Assembly (NCBI GenBank): GCA_033239525.1
Contig: BSYO01000030.1
Span: 10,499,030-10,563,029 of the forward strand
Reading direction: 5' to 3'
Origin: Nepenthes gracilis
Lineage: Eukaryota > Streptophyta > Magnoliopsida > Caryophyllales > Nepenthaceae
DNA: 64,000 nt
The number at the start of each line of letters is the position of its first letter. Position 1 is the stretch's first letter. Below, in pieces: positions 1-10,289 of this stretch. A program made the position numbers and the translations under genes. Under the pieces are notes generated by a model, which was given only the letters and a program-made list of their open reading frames with translations, did not search any database and had not been told where the DNA came from.

Positions 1-217
1 CCCCTAGGGCCACTACGATCGACTCCCGGCTCCTCCGGAAAGGGGCAGCCGAGCCCGCTCCTCGGGTGGGCCTCGTAGACGGTGATGTAGCCTCGGGGTG
101 GGGCTACTGGGCCGCTCCAGAACCTCCAGCCATCTCCTTCGGAATATTGAATTCGACACACAAGGCCTTAATATCGCTCTCCTCAAGATGCATTTGAGAT
201 TTCCCGATGGAAGCCAT
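1..217 (-). pseudogene. Antisense ORF of a Tat-lineage retrotransposon (N-terminal part, frameshifted)
   Basis: On the minus strand an ATG at 217 opens a reading frame starting MASIGKSQMHLEESDIKALC, which meets a stop near 105. One base out of frame, the residues PRGYITVYEAHPRSGLG follow. They resemble the start of the plant putative gypsy-type transposon domain (Pfam Transposase_28), where an aromatic-tyrosine-glutamate-alanine stretch precedes an amphipathic segment. The rest lies beyond the left edge. It is antisense to the LTR at 852-2118. That is the position where Tat-lineage elements are known to carry extra antisense ORFs, between integrase and the 3' LTR. The frameshift and in-frame stop make this copy non-coding. 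The family call rests on my recognition of a short stretch. Confidence 0.5.
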
Positions 218-574
218 GATCGGAAAGGTTCTAGGGTTTTCCTCAAAGGTTTGTCGGCGAAACGAGAATGAGGAAGACGAAGGAGTCGTAACTGGTTTGA
301 AACAAAAAACCGAAGGAGAATTTAGGCGCCAAGCTTGCAAGGGACGCCGTCAGGATTGCCACGTGTCGCCTCCTCATTCGATCCAGCTAAACGACGGGAC
401 TCCCGCGCGTAACCCCTCATTAATGGCTCCGTCAGAATTGCCACGTGTCGCCACCCCACTCGGCCCTGCCAAAGGACGGATCTCTCGGCGACAATACCCT
501 GATCTCCTTCCAACCAAAAGGGGACACGCGCCACTTTCGCCCTGGCAACCGCCAAAAGTCGGCAAGTCATTCCT

Positions 575-737
575 GAATTAACCAGACGGCCAACGTCACC
601 CGGGAACTCCGAATTGACCAGACGGTCAACAATTTCGAACTCCTAATCGACCAGACGGTCAACAATTTCGAACTACGGAATCGCCAGACGGTCAACAATT
701 CTCGTATCTGAATAGGCAAGAACGGTCAACGATTCCG
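575..737. repeat. About 33-bp tandem repeat, 5 copies, upstream of the Tat 3' LTR
   Basis: Five successive units begin at 575, 611, 644, 678 and 710. Each carries a CCAGACGGTCAAC-type core (the first and last are diverged), with periods of 32-36 bp. Tandem arrays between the last ORF and the 3' LTR are typical of Tat/Ogre elements. The core contains GTCAA, the complement of the W-box TTGAC. The same hexamer recurs near 885, 982, 1012 and 1163 in and around the LTR U3. Two copies of a GCCACGTGTCGCC motif lie upstream, near 358 and 440. Confidence 0.75.
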
Positions 738-834
738 GCCAAGCCTTCCTCCACGCTCTTGTGAGTTTCCATAGGATTCTCAAAGGCGGGAAGGCGTCCC
801 CATCATGAACATACCGGGGTCGTAAATCGGACCA

Positions 835-851
835 CCAAAGATGGGGGCTAG
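835..851 (+). other. Polypurine tract of the Tat-like element
   Basis: A purine-rich run (AAAGATGGGGG followed by CTAG) directly precedes the inferred LTR start TGATGGTACACC at 852. In LTR elements the plus-strand primer sits immediately 5' of the 3' LTR, so the position fits. It is not a perfect purine run, which is expected in an old copy. Confidence 0.5.
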
Positions 852-2118
852 TGATGGTACACCAAAATGGGCTGGCCCAAGGAGAAGTCAACGGAAGCCG
901 GGGAAGGCGGGCCAACGTTCCGACGGCCCACTAAGAAGATAGGCCCGTAACTGAAAGGCCCAAGGATCGGCCAACATCAGGCGTTGACCGGCCCAGCGGC
1001 CAACTAGCTAAAACGGTCAACCTGGGGCGTTGACGGTTTGTCGGGCCTCCGAGGCTTTGCAAACAGCTGATGGGCCTGTTCCATTATGGCCCACGGCCCA
1101 TCGATGGTCGCCCGCCGCTCCCACGGGCGGCGTCACCACCCGATCCCGGCCAACTTCAGACGTTGACCGTCCGCTTCTTACGTCTTTGGGCCCTAAAATC
1201 GCCCTTCTACAGAATGGGCTCGACTCGCCTGTGCCCATAGTCCAAATGAAGGCCGCTAATGCGCACGTCGGCCACCCCAAGAGTTCTAGGCACAGATCCA
1301 CGATGGAGAAGGGCAACGGAACCCGCAACGCATTTAATGCGGTCGCGAGAGACATGCAGAGGCGGAAAGGCTAGCCACTGGGGGCATTGGCCGCATGCCA
1401 CCAACGCCACCGCTTCCATCGCCGGTGGCCACCCACTCCCGCAGAGGGAGGAGCCAAGCATGGCAAAACGACATCCAAACGTGCGGCCACGGCAAGAATC
1501 GGGCAGCCGGGCGTGATCGGTAGTCCACGACAAAGTGGCGGTGCAAAGGCCCAAACGACGATCACCTTGGTGCCCAAAGATCCAAAGATGGTGAGGTGTA
1601 TAAGAACCTCACGCCCTACAGAGAAAAGGGAGCTTTTTTCGAGATCTTCCCAAGCATCTTACACTCTTCACTTCTCTTTCAAGAACTAAAAAGGCAAACC
1701 GCATTGATCTCGCTCCCCTCCGAGTAAAATCCCGTAATCGCACGAACTCTAGTTCCCAAAGCCCTAAATTCCCAAGCACGATCAAACTCCAAGGCAACGA
1801 ACGGGTTGATACACGCGTTCCGCCTTCCCACCATCCGAGATACGGAGGAAGGACCTGCTCCCTTACCGACATCCGGGAATTAAACACTCTTCACTCTTCT
1901 CTCTTCCCTCATTGCTCTTTCTATCTTTCACTCCTTCCATCAAGGTCGAGCATCGACTTGGCTGAGCGTCGGAGTGTTTTCTGGTGGATTAATTCTCGCC
2001 GCGAACGCCCGACTCTTGTTTGCTTTAGTGGTGTGCAGTGATTCGCACTCGGTGAACGGTAGGATCGGATCCTTCCAAGAATCCGAATTCGTTCGAAGTC
2101 GGATCCAGGTACGCATCA
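852..2118 (+). mobile_element. 3' LTR of a Tat-lineage Ty3/gypsy retrotransposon
   Basis: The LTR runs from TGATGGTACACC to GGTACGCATCA, so the ends are inverted versions of one another (1,267 bp). It is GC-rich compared with the AT-rich flank that starts abruptly at 2119. A TATA-like TATAAG sits at 1599-1604 and is followed by a pyrimidine-rich leader. The motif TTGGCTGAGCGTCGGAGTG near 1958 is of a kind I recognise from Tat-type 5' leaders. The element body lies to the left, outside the window. The several 60-115 residue open frames inside have no recognisable product and were not called as genes. Confidence 0.65.
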
Positions 2119-3716
2119 AGTTGGATATGCATATGTGCCAACTTATATTAGAAAATTATCAAATTTTATAGCCATCCCTTTTATTTGAAAAATTAGAAAA
2201 TTACAAAACATACTAAAAATTAAATACATGATAAAAATATATTAATATTACAAAAAAATACAAATTATTTCATAATAGAGCAAATTTTCGACCAAAAGCA
2301 TTTGTATTCTTGTTTGTAGAGAATGAGATAAGATTGAAGAATAAAATAAAATGAAATAACGATGAGGTTTTTATCTTATTTTATTTTATTTGGTTGAAGA
2401 GAGGTAATTTTATAATATACCTTAAAGAATTGTGTTGCCGATGAACACTTAAATATTTTAAATCGGAGGAGGGGAAGACTGATGTTGAGGCAACAGTTTC
2501 CTCTCTTGCTGCTCGAGGCTGGAATGAGGAGGCCCTCCATTTCTTAAAAAAATGAAAGAAATTATTTTTTAAATTTAGATAATTTATTTTTAGATAAATA
2601 ATTATAATTTAATAATTAATTTTAATTAATTTTTTTTAAAAAATAATTTAATTATAACTATTTATTTAAAATAAACAGCTTAAATCTGAATAATGACCTT
2701 CCCCATCACTTTAAAAGATAGAGTCTCCTTTAATCCCTCGAAGTTTGACGATAAGGACTGTTAGAAAAATCTTAACGCCATAAACAATTCACTTTCTCTA
2801 GTTATCGATCAAATATTAGTAAAAGTGTGAGAAATAATTCCATAAATTAACATATAATATTACGGTTCGAATGTTTCAATCTTCTTAACAATAATAATAT
2901 TACAAACAAGTTATGAGCACATGTAAAATTGAACCAAAATTTAACCGGTAGCTGATAAGATCGTGCATAGTGCACAGTTATTTACTTGGACGATGCCTAA
3001 CTAGTACGATACAGCTACTATTTATATTATATCGTACTTTTTTTTATAACTACATATTATATCATATCATTTAAGAATGATCTGTCATATTTAATATTAT
3101 ACCAAACTTTAGTTCTATGTTTCAGTATAAATGATAAAAGAAATTGTTAAACTAGAAGTATTTATATGATTATGTATATTTTTTATTTGTTTTGAGTCAA
3201 TAACTATGCTGTTTTGATCATATTTTGCCGTTGTTTATGCATCTAAGAAAATAATTGAAAGGCATTATGCATTTTAGGAAGACCACACGTTATTTTGTAT
3301 TTATTCCTATTTGTGCGATATAGCTTTTATAAAACTATGTTAAATTAATATGGGATAAATTTTTGAGTTTCCGACTTGACTGGGCAGACGTGGAGCCAAG
3401 GTGTCCCGATAAGTTAGCCTGTCCTTGGCCAGGCCCCACAGCAGGCTATTGATTGAATGATGGACCGCAACTTTTGATCATCATCGTCCTATTCATTAAA
3501 AAGAAAAAAAGAGGACATTTCTATGTACGGAACCTCAGCTACCTCCGCTTATTGCAACTGCACTTAAGCGGCTCCTGTTACTTTGTAAGCCTCATTGTTT
3601 CGACACACAATACAATCTATGAAACGTTTGCTATATGTAAAATTTAAATGAGAATTGTATTTTAAAAATCGTCTGGCTAAAGTAACTCAAAATCATTAGG
3701 TTATAGTATATGTTAT
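2119..3716. other. AT-rich intergenic sequence with a small MITE-like inverted repeat
   Basis: I see no gene here. At 2571-2688 the two halves are imperfect inverted copies (about 40 bp each side, AAATTTAGATAATTTATTTT on the left against CAGATTTAAGCTGTTTATTT read from the right). This suggests a decayed, very AT-rich MITE. The rest, including a short open frame at 3453-3647, shows no recognisable coding or repeat signal. Confidence 0.45.
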
Positions 3717-4525
3717 TGATGGTATGATAATTTATGAGTCAGCTTAAAATTTAATTCATGAAAAAAAAAAGACCCAAATAATGAAGGTCCATCAAAAATC
3801 TTCTAAACCTAATAAACAAAAAAGATGATATTTAATCCAAAAGAAGTAACTCAACCAGGCCATCAATAAATGAAAATTAATAGATAATTAATTAATTATT
3901 ATCGACAATTATAATACTAGATCAATGGTTAAAAATTATGACAACCCAATTGATAAATACAAACAATTATTATAAGAGTAATGCCACTTATGATAATTAA
4001 GACTTTAAGCTCAGGTAATGGTTACACAAATAATGCTCCTCATAACTATATAACCGTAATATTCAAAAACTGCTAATTTAATACCTCACACTATAAATAC
4101 ATATTTTCCCTCACAGGAGAGAGGGACACTCTTTTGAATAAAAAATGCTCAGACAAGCAAAGTCATTCTTGCACACAGGTGTAATGTTTAAAAAGCCACT
4201 CTCTTAACGAGTATAGCATTTTAAAGTTGCTCACTTCAATCAAGCACATCTAATGGAGCTCAATCTCCATCAAACACTTAATCCCCAATTGCTTACATCA
4301 ACGAATTTTTTCCTTTTATCTTTTTCAACCAATTCAAAAGATTTCTGATTTAAATATTAAAAAAATATCAGTGAATAAATTTCGTATTTCTCTTACTTCT
4401 TATTCATTTGTTATGACATATAAGATTTAAATTTAGCGTAACGAAAATCGAACCCGTTATTAATTAGTTACCCAAGTAAGGTGACATTCTAATTCGTTCA
4501 ACATTTTGAATTTAGAGATGCATCG
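3717..4525 (+). mobile_element. Solo LTR, family LTR-X, copy 1
   Basis: The sequence begins TGATGGTATGATAATTTATG and ends GAGATGCATCG. The start matches LTR-X copy 2 at 8470 and the 3' half matches copies 2 and 3 closely. Its length, 809 bp, equals copy 3 once the insertion in that copy is removed. A TATA-like CTATAAATACA lies near 4092. No internal retrotransposon sequence follows. The 5-bp flanks (GTTAT and ATTGC) do not match, so this copy may have formed by recombination between elements, or its flanks may have decayed. Confidence 0.65.
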
Positions 4526-4992
4526 ATTGCTGTGACAAATGAGTGGCTAAACTAGGTCTCCAAACCATTCTCATGTTGCTAGAATAAATATAATAAGAAA
4601 TCTATTACCAAATTCATCTATACTAAAATTTCTATATCACGAAAAAAATAACAAATTAATCATAATATTATTGTTTAATAGTGATATTTCATATGATAAA
4701 GACATAGTCTTTTTGTTCTCCAAAATAAAAAGATTCATTGATGTCATTTCCACCTCGGTTAGGATGACTCATTGAAGCAACTAATCCTATACATATTGGA
4801 TATACAATTGGTCACAAGCTGCATAGTATATAAACATATAGCTATTCTGGTTATAACTTATTCTCCAAGATAATTTTCAAACATTGAAGTAATTTAGAAT
4901 CCTCTTACTGCCAACCAATAGACACCATCTAATCAGATTTTTCCAATACCAATAATGAAAAATTCAAACATAAAAAATAAATAACCGATACG

Positions 4993-5440
4993 TGTATAAA
5001 TTTAGGAGGAGAACCCACCTTAAAATGACGTCCTATGAGGGAACAGTCCTGCAAACTTATAAGTTAAAAATTTTACCTTAAACTTTTCAATATGGGACAC
5101 ATATCATTCATTCCCCCTTTGACAACTGCAGATCTCGACAGCTGCACTCTGTGACACTTCACTCGACAGTTTTTACTCTACGATATTTCACTTCACTTCG
5201 ATGTATCGGTAGTAAGTCAGCCCCTTCATAAATAGCTCTCTCAGGTAGCCATTTCGATTAAAACCCTCCGCAGGTAATCCTTTTCGAATCGAGGTCGGTC
5301 CTAATAAGAGTACCATTGATGCGTATACAAGTTCAGGAGAAAAATACATTCCAAAAGGACGTCCTATGGGAAGAGAGCTCCTCAAACTTATAAACTAAAG
5401 ATTTTGCTTCAAGCTTCCTAACGTGGAACACACATCAATA
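4993..5440. repeat. Direct repeat of about 115 bp, two copies 333 bp apart
   Basis: The segment from 4993 to about 5108 recurs at about 5326-5440 in the same orientation. Shared words include GACGTCCTATG and CAAACTTATAA, with roughly 70 percent similarity by eye. The stretch between holds no gene. The pair could be ends of a short decayed element, but I could not identify terminal signatures. Confidence 0.5.
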
Positions 5441-6079
5441 ACTTTTACTTTTAGTTGAGACAACATCCTTGGTATAGAATAGATCGAAACAACAAAAAAT
5501 GTCTAGATGATTTTTTTCTTCCGGGGTTGCAACTAATAGATTTAGAGGTTATTCATTTTCTTATTTCTAAATATGAGTAATATGTTATTGTATAATATTA
5601 TTCTGAATTTAACCTAGTTGACGAGCAATCCTAGTTCACGGCTTCCTCTTTTTCATGAAAGTATTTTTTAGCCCACCTATATTCAATTACTTTATCTATG
5701 TTCCCAAAATAACTTATATTAAACCAACTCATAAAATTCAAAGTAAAATTTATTAAATAAAAAATTAAAAAATATATTTTTCTACTTTAATATTGTATTG
5801 CAAGTTTATGTCAGATCTAGTTTCATAAAATAAACACAATACCTTTTGACATTGTCTTTCATAAATGTTGTTTTAAATTTTAAAATTTTAATTGATGTAA
5901 TAATTTTAAAAAAAGAAAAAAGAACAACATGAGCAAAAGGGTAGGACATGGGTGAAATGTATAACAAAAATTCTTTTTTATAAATAGTGATTTTTAAAAA
6001 ATAAGTAAAAATAATTTTCTAATTTTTAAATTTGTTTTAAAAAAAAAGTTTACCGTTCTGTTTAACTTGACGTTTACGG
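5441..6079. other. Intergenic, nothing recognised
   Basis: AT-rich sequence with homopolymer runs and no convincing gene, repeat or element ends on either strand. Confidence 0.5.
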
Positions 6080-6189
6080 TATCCGCGCGTGGCAGCCAAC
6101 TGCCCTTTTGAGCAATAAATCTAGCTGTAATTATAATCCTCAACCAATTATAGGTTGTCGATTGGGATAACCTTGTCTATCCGCGCGTG
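6080..6189 (+). promoter_or_regulatory. Pair of CGCG-box motifs upstream of the F-box/kelch gene
   Basis: The 12-mer TATCCGCGCGTG occurs exactly at 6080-6091 and again at 6178-6189, about 0.7-0.8 kb upstream of the TATA box of the F-box gene. CGCG cores of this form are bound by CAMTA calmodulin-binding transcription factors in plants, and CGCGTG also resembles ABRE coupling elements. Two identical GC-rich 12-mers in such AT-rich DNA are unlikely by chance. Function is inferred. Confidence 0.4.
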
Positions 6190-6341
6190 TTTCATAGATT
6201 TTTCATTTTTTATTTATAAAATTTATATTAGAAAAAACTTACGTGGCACATTGCTTCACAAGAAAGGATTTCCGTACCTATTGCTGAATTTGGAGATCAT
6301 ACTTTTTCTGAAGTGAAGTACGATACTACTCTATTTATAAT

Positions 6342-6530
6342 CATTGAATTAAAATTTAATAATTAAAATTTAAAAAATATATAATATAATTATAATTTTT
6401 AAATTTTTTTATAATTTTAATATTTATTAAATATTAAGTTAAAAATTAAAATTATTTTTAAAAAAATAATTATTTAAATATTATTATATAAAATTTAAAT
6501 TTTAACTATTGAATTTTTTTTAATTCAATG
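6342..6530. mobile_element. MITE-like element in the promoter of the F-box gene
   Basis: The left end CATTGAATTAAAATTTAATA is mirrored by the right end, which reads CATTGAATTAAAAAAAATTC on the other strand. Inverted arms of about 45 bp flank an AT-only core, 189 bp in total. It lies about 370 bp upstream of the TATA box. I could not define a target duplication. The superfamily is unknown. Confidence 0.5.
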
Positions 6531-6896
6531 GTTAAAAATGGAGAAGCAGGAGGATCCCTGTTCTCCCATTGCCTCCCGTATTAGTGCTCTATGAACGACA
6601 TAGATTTTAACTTATTTTTCAATAATAATCATTTAAATGTATATTTTATGTTTATGTTAATATTTATATTTTGCAGTGCCCACTTCACTTCTTTAGTCAC
6701 ATATTTTAATTGTCTTAAAAATTTGGATCTCTACTCTTATAAAAAAAAAAAAAAAAGAATTGATTTGATTTGATTCTTATCTACCATAATTATTTAATAA
6801 ATATTAAATAGTTTAGATTTTTTTTAAAAAAAAACCTTACTATAATATCAAGCTATTATTATTAAAAACAATTGTATCAATTTCTCCAATTGTTTC

Positions 6897-6905
6897 TATA
6901 TAAAG
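6897..6905 (+). promoter_or_regulatory. TATA box of the F-box/kelch gene
   Basis: A consensus TATATAAAG lies 103 bp before the start codon. A CCAAT sequence is about 10 bp upstream, at 6885-6889. Transcription would be expected to begin near 6930. No ATG occurs between there and 7000, so 7000 is the first start codon on the transcript. Confidence 0.65.
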
Positions 6906-6999
6906 AGTCCCAAACTCTGTTAACCTTATCTACAGAAAGCATCAGAGGCATAAAAAATTCAAAAGAAGAAGCAGAACCAGGTCGAGGGTGTAATCAATT

Positions 7000-8136
7000 A
7001 TGTTTGCAGATAATCAGAAAGAAGAAGAAGAAGAAGAAGTTCCCATCCATGGCGATCTCTTGGAAGTCGTTCTCTCGCACCTGCCTTTGGTCGATTTGGC
7101 CCCTGCTTGTTACGTGTCAAGGTCATGGAACGATGCCGTATTCTCATCGCTAGCGAATCTCAGTGAGGTGAAGCCGTGGCTCTTGGTTCACACCCAGGGG
7201 ATCATGTCCTCCCGCGGAAGGACTGTTCATGCCTACGACCCGCGATCGAGCGCGTGGGTTAAAATCGATTCGCCGGCGATGAAGTTTAAGGCGGACCTTC
7301 GATCGTCCAGCTCTAATTTTCTTTACGCGTTATCTTCCAGGAAACTATCGTTCTCTCTCGACCCCCTTCACGTGAGTTGGCGCCAAGTGGATGCGCCGCG
7401 CGTCTGGAGGGTGGATCCGATCGTCGCGGTGGTGGGGTCACGAATCATTGTCGCCGGCGGTGGGTCCGAATACGAGGACGACCCGCTGGCCGTGGAGGTG
7501 TACGATATGGAGTCCGGCGGGTGGGTTACGTGTCAGTCCATGCCGGTCATCCTCAAGAACATCGCGGCCCCAACGTGGCTGTCGGTCGCCGCGAATGAGA
7601 AGACGATGTTCGTGACCGAGAAGTCATCCGGCGTCACGTACACGTTCAGCCCGGACACCAAGACGTGGGAAGGGCTGTTCGATCTACGCGCCGACTCAGG
7701 GGTCTTCTTCTCGACCGCCGGATTTGCCGGCGACGATATGATTTTGGCCGGGCTAATCGGTCACTTCCAGGACGTCCAAGGCGCGAGTTTATGGAAAGTG
7801 AACTTGGAAACGATGGGGTGTGAGCTGATTGGTGAGATGCCGTCGGAATTTGTGGAGAAATTGAAGGGAGAGAATTCGAATCTCTCGTCGATTTCCATAT
7901 TGTCGGCGAAGGATTTCGTCTACGTTTACAATTCTTCAGATCCTGAAGAGCTCGTGTTTTGTGAATTTTCCGGTCATGGCGGATGCCGGTGGGGTGCCGT
8001 GAGGAATATTCTGTGGACGGATGCTCGCAGAGTGACGGAGACCATGGTGTTCAGCTGCGGGAGGGTGGAAATTGCAGATTTGCAAGGGGCAATGAAGTCA
8101 TTCAACCGGAAATTTGTCGTAAAACCTATTGCGTGA
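7000..8136 (+). CDS. F-box/kelch-repeat protein, similar to Arabidopsis At1g23390 (KFB-CHS)
   Basis: This is an intronless 378-residue protein. An acidic N-terminus (six glutamates encoded by a GAA/GAG run) precedes an F-box at about residues 15-50 (PIHGDLLEVVLSHLPLVDLA, then CYVSRSWN). F-boxes bind SKP1 in SCF ubiquitin ligases. The C-terminal part is a kelch-type beta-propeller, with a clear blade at about 140-181 (VVGSRIIVAGG, then VEVYDMESGGW). Weaker blades flank it, for example near TYTFSPDTKTWEG. The closest family member I recognise is At1g23390, reported to bind chalcone synthase and direct its degradation, lowering flavonoid output. That target is inferred here, not seen. Coding GC is far above the flanks. 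The start is the first ATG after a good TATA box. Solo LTRs of one family lie 2.5 kb upstream and 0.33 kb downstream. Confidence 0.92.
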   Translation: MFADNQKEEEEEEVPIHGDLLEVVLSHLPLVDLAPACYVSRSWNDAVFSSLANLSEVKPWLLVHTQGIMSSRGRTVHAYDPRSSAWVKIDSPAMKFKADLRSSSSNFLYALSSRKLSFSLDPLHVSWRQVDAPRVWRVDPIVAVVGSRIIVAGGGSEYEDDPLAVEVYDMESGGWVTCQSMPVILKNIAAPTWLSVAANEKTMFVTEKSSGVTYTFSPDTKTWEGLFDLRADSGVFFSTAGFAGDDMILAGLIGHFQDVQGASLWKVNLETMGCELIGEMPSEFVEKLKGENSNLSSISILSAKDFVYVYNSSDPEELVFCEFSGHGGCRWGAVRNILWTDARRVTETMVFSCGRVEIADLQGAMKSFNRKFVVKPIA

Positions 8137-8469
8137 ACATAATTCCATAAAATCCTCTGAAAAAAAAAAACAAAAAAGGAAAAAAAATCACTGTACGGAT
8201 GATATTTTTGTCAACTTTATTTATTAGCTGTCATAGTACGTCACGTCAGATTGGTTTTTAATTGTTTATGATGCGATAATGTACGATCCACATAAAATTA
8301 GTATATATATTTTCAAAATATTATATTGTAATAATATGCATGATGTGCATCATAGGAATGGAGAAAAAATGTGGAAAAAGTTCATATTTATATATGGGTA
8401 TATTTTTTATTTAATTTTATGCTCTATTAAATATATATGATGAAGTATAAGAAAATTTTAATATAATTT
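8137..8469. other. 3' flank of the F-box gene
   Basis: An A-rich stretch begins about 24 bases after the stop codon. The 3' UTR and polyadenylation site probably lie here, but no single AATAAA stands out. The segment ends at the next solo LTR. Confidence 0.4.
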
Positions 8470-9400
8470 TGATGGGTCCGATAATTTATGGGACAATTCG
8501 AAATCAAACCTGCAGCGGAAGAGTATCCCGAAAGCTGCAATCCAGGAGAAGTTCTTCGAGTCTTAATGTCCAGACTGTATGACCTAAATTTACCCAATGA
8601 GATGTGGGCCCTTGGAGCCACCCACCGAATGCAGTAAAGTAGCGCATGCCTCAATAGCCCCAACTTAGCAGATAAGCCCATGTGGTTGTGCCATTGATCA
8701 TTTGGCCCAGTGAAGCTTGTCGGGGGACTATGAGCCTAACACCTTTACCAAGCTAGGACCACAGAGCTGTACTGTCAACCACGTACTGCGATTCTAGCAA
8801 CGCTCGAGCTATCGTGATCCAACTCTCGCCCTTCAAATATATCCATTCTTCCATAGGAAAGGAGGCTTCGAGAGGTCAAAAAATTCAGAAAAGAAGAGAC
8901 AACCAACGAATATAACAGTCAATCCCATAGTCACTTTTCCAAGAGGGCACTCTTTCCTTTAAGCTACCATCTCGCAATGGTGCATCTTAAAGTCACTTTC
9001 CAATCGAGCACATTCATCGAAACTTAATTCTCTATCTCAGAGTTGCTCCCCAACTGAACGCAACTGTCGGAACTCAATCTACCATTTCAAAACTGTTCCC
9101 CAACCAAATGCACCTGTCATATCTCAACCATCCGTCAACACTCAATCTATTGAAATATGCATCCTTGAATTATCCATTCATTATCCTATCTTTCTATCCG
9201 TTTGAGAAAAATTTCTAATTTGAGTATTAAAGAATATATTGAAAAATAAGTTTTGTCATTCTCTGACCTCTTATTTACCAGTTGTAGTGTGTAAGATCTA
9301 AATTTAAAATAATAAAGATCGAAATCACTTCAATTTGACATATTGAAAAGATCAAGCGACTTCCTAATTTGTTGGATAATACAGGCTTAAGGACGCATCA
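8470..9400 (+). mobile_element. Solo LTR, family LTR-X, copy 2
   Basis: It begins TGATGGGTCCGATAATTTAT, matching the start of copy 1 at 3717, and ends GGACGCATCA, the inverse of the family start TGATGCGTC. It is 931 bp, longer than copies 1 and 3, with an unrelated GC-richer middle. The 3' 460 bp align with copies 1 and 3 (for example AGTATTAAAGAATATATTGA). Flanking pentamers are AATTT and AACTC. They differ only by two C/T transitions, so they may be a decayed target duplication. Confidence 0.65.
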
Positions 9401-10289
9401 AACTCTATATTTATAATTTGAACAACTTTAAAAGAAATAAAATAAATTCATAATATAATATTCTATAATTTATTTAACTCATATTATGGAACAATCAAGA
9501 TATATTTGAAATATATTATAGATCAAACATTATTTTGCATTCCACTACTTTTTATTGAATTTTCATTTTGATCCTCAACTCAAATAATTAGAAATAAATC
9601 AGATAGTAATTGATCTTTGTCATCTTATATTCTTTCGCAACACACCATATAGTTTATAGTATCTACATTGGTTTACTATAACGTTACTCGTTGATGATGC
9701 AAAAGCATATTGAGGCCTCATTCATATCGAAAAAGGCGTCGGGTCACCCAATATATTACCCTGTTGATGTCATTCCATGTCGGCACAGTGCTAAAATAAA
9801 GCGCCCTTTACTATCGCCGCACAGGAGTTTAGTGCCATAATCATGGCCACCTTGCGTTACAAGACTTAGCTCCTGCTATGTAAAGACCACAAAACATCTA
9901 TGTAATAAATTGATATCAGATTCGTACTGCAATCCTATTCTGTAATACATCCTTGTGCTATTTTTGTACCGTTCTACAATTACAGATTCAAGAATTTTTG
10001 AATTTTTAATACATCCTAGTACCATTTTGCTCTCTTTCTTTGATACTGCACTCTGTATTATGTCCAAGACCAGAAAAATGGAAGAACTGCTGTAGCAATT
10101 ATAGATTGATATCCAAGAAAACTGCGGAGATCAACTCACTGCCCATCAACATTCCATCAAAGACAGAAATCAACAAAATGGAGGAGAAACGATATGCATT
10201 CATGGCCAAATTGCTGGATACAGCCTCCTCCCAGGACATCCAGCCTAGGTAACACGACCATATTCACCAACCAAAAATGACTTTCCACC
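9401..10289. other. Intergenic, possibly 5' remains of the adjacent gypsy relic
   Basis: I see no gene. The last 250 bp before 10290 contain a short open frame that could be the start of the decayed gag described next, but I recognise no motif in it. Confidence 0.35.

Noticed and set aside
1017..1689. Several frames of 68-115 residues on both strands
   Set aside because: GC-rich LTR sequence keeps many frames open; no motif in any of them.
6872..7153. 93-residue frame overlapping the start of the F-box gene, a possible upstream ORF
   Set aside because: It starts with TTG, not ATG, and its start lies upstream of the TATA box, so it would not be on the transcript.
7377..7615. Two frames of 73-74 residues inside the F-box/kelch gene
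   Set aside because: Arginine-rich shadows of the GC-rich kelch coding sequence in other frames.
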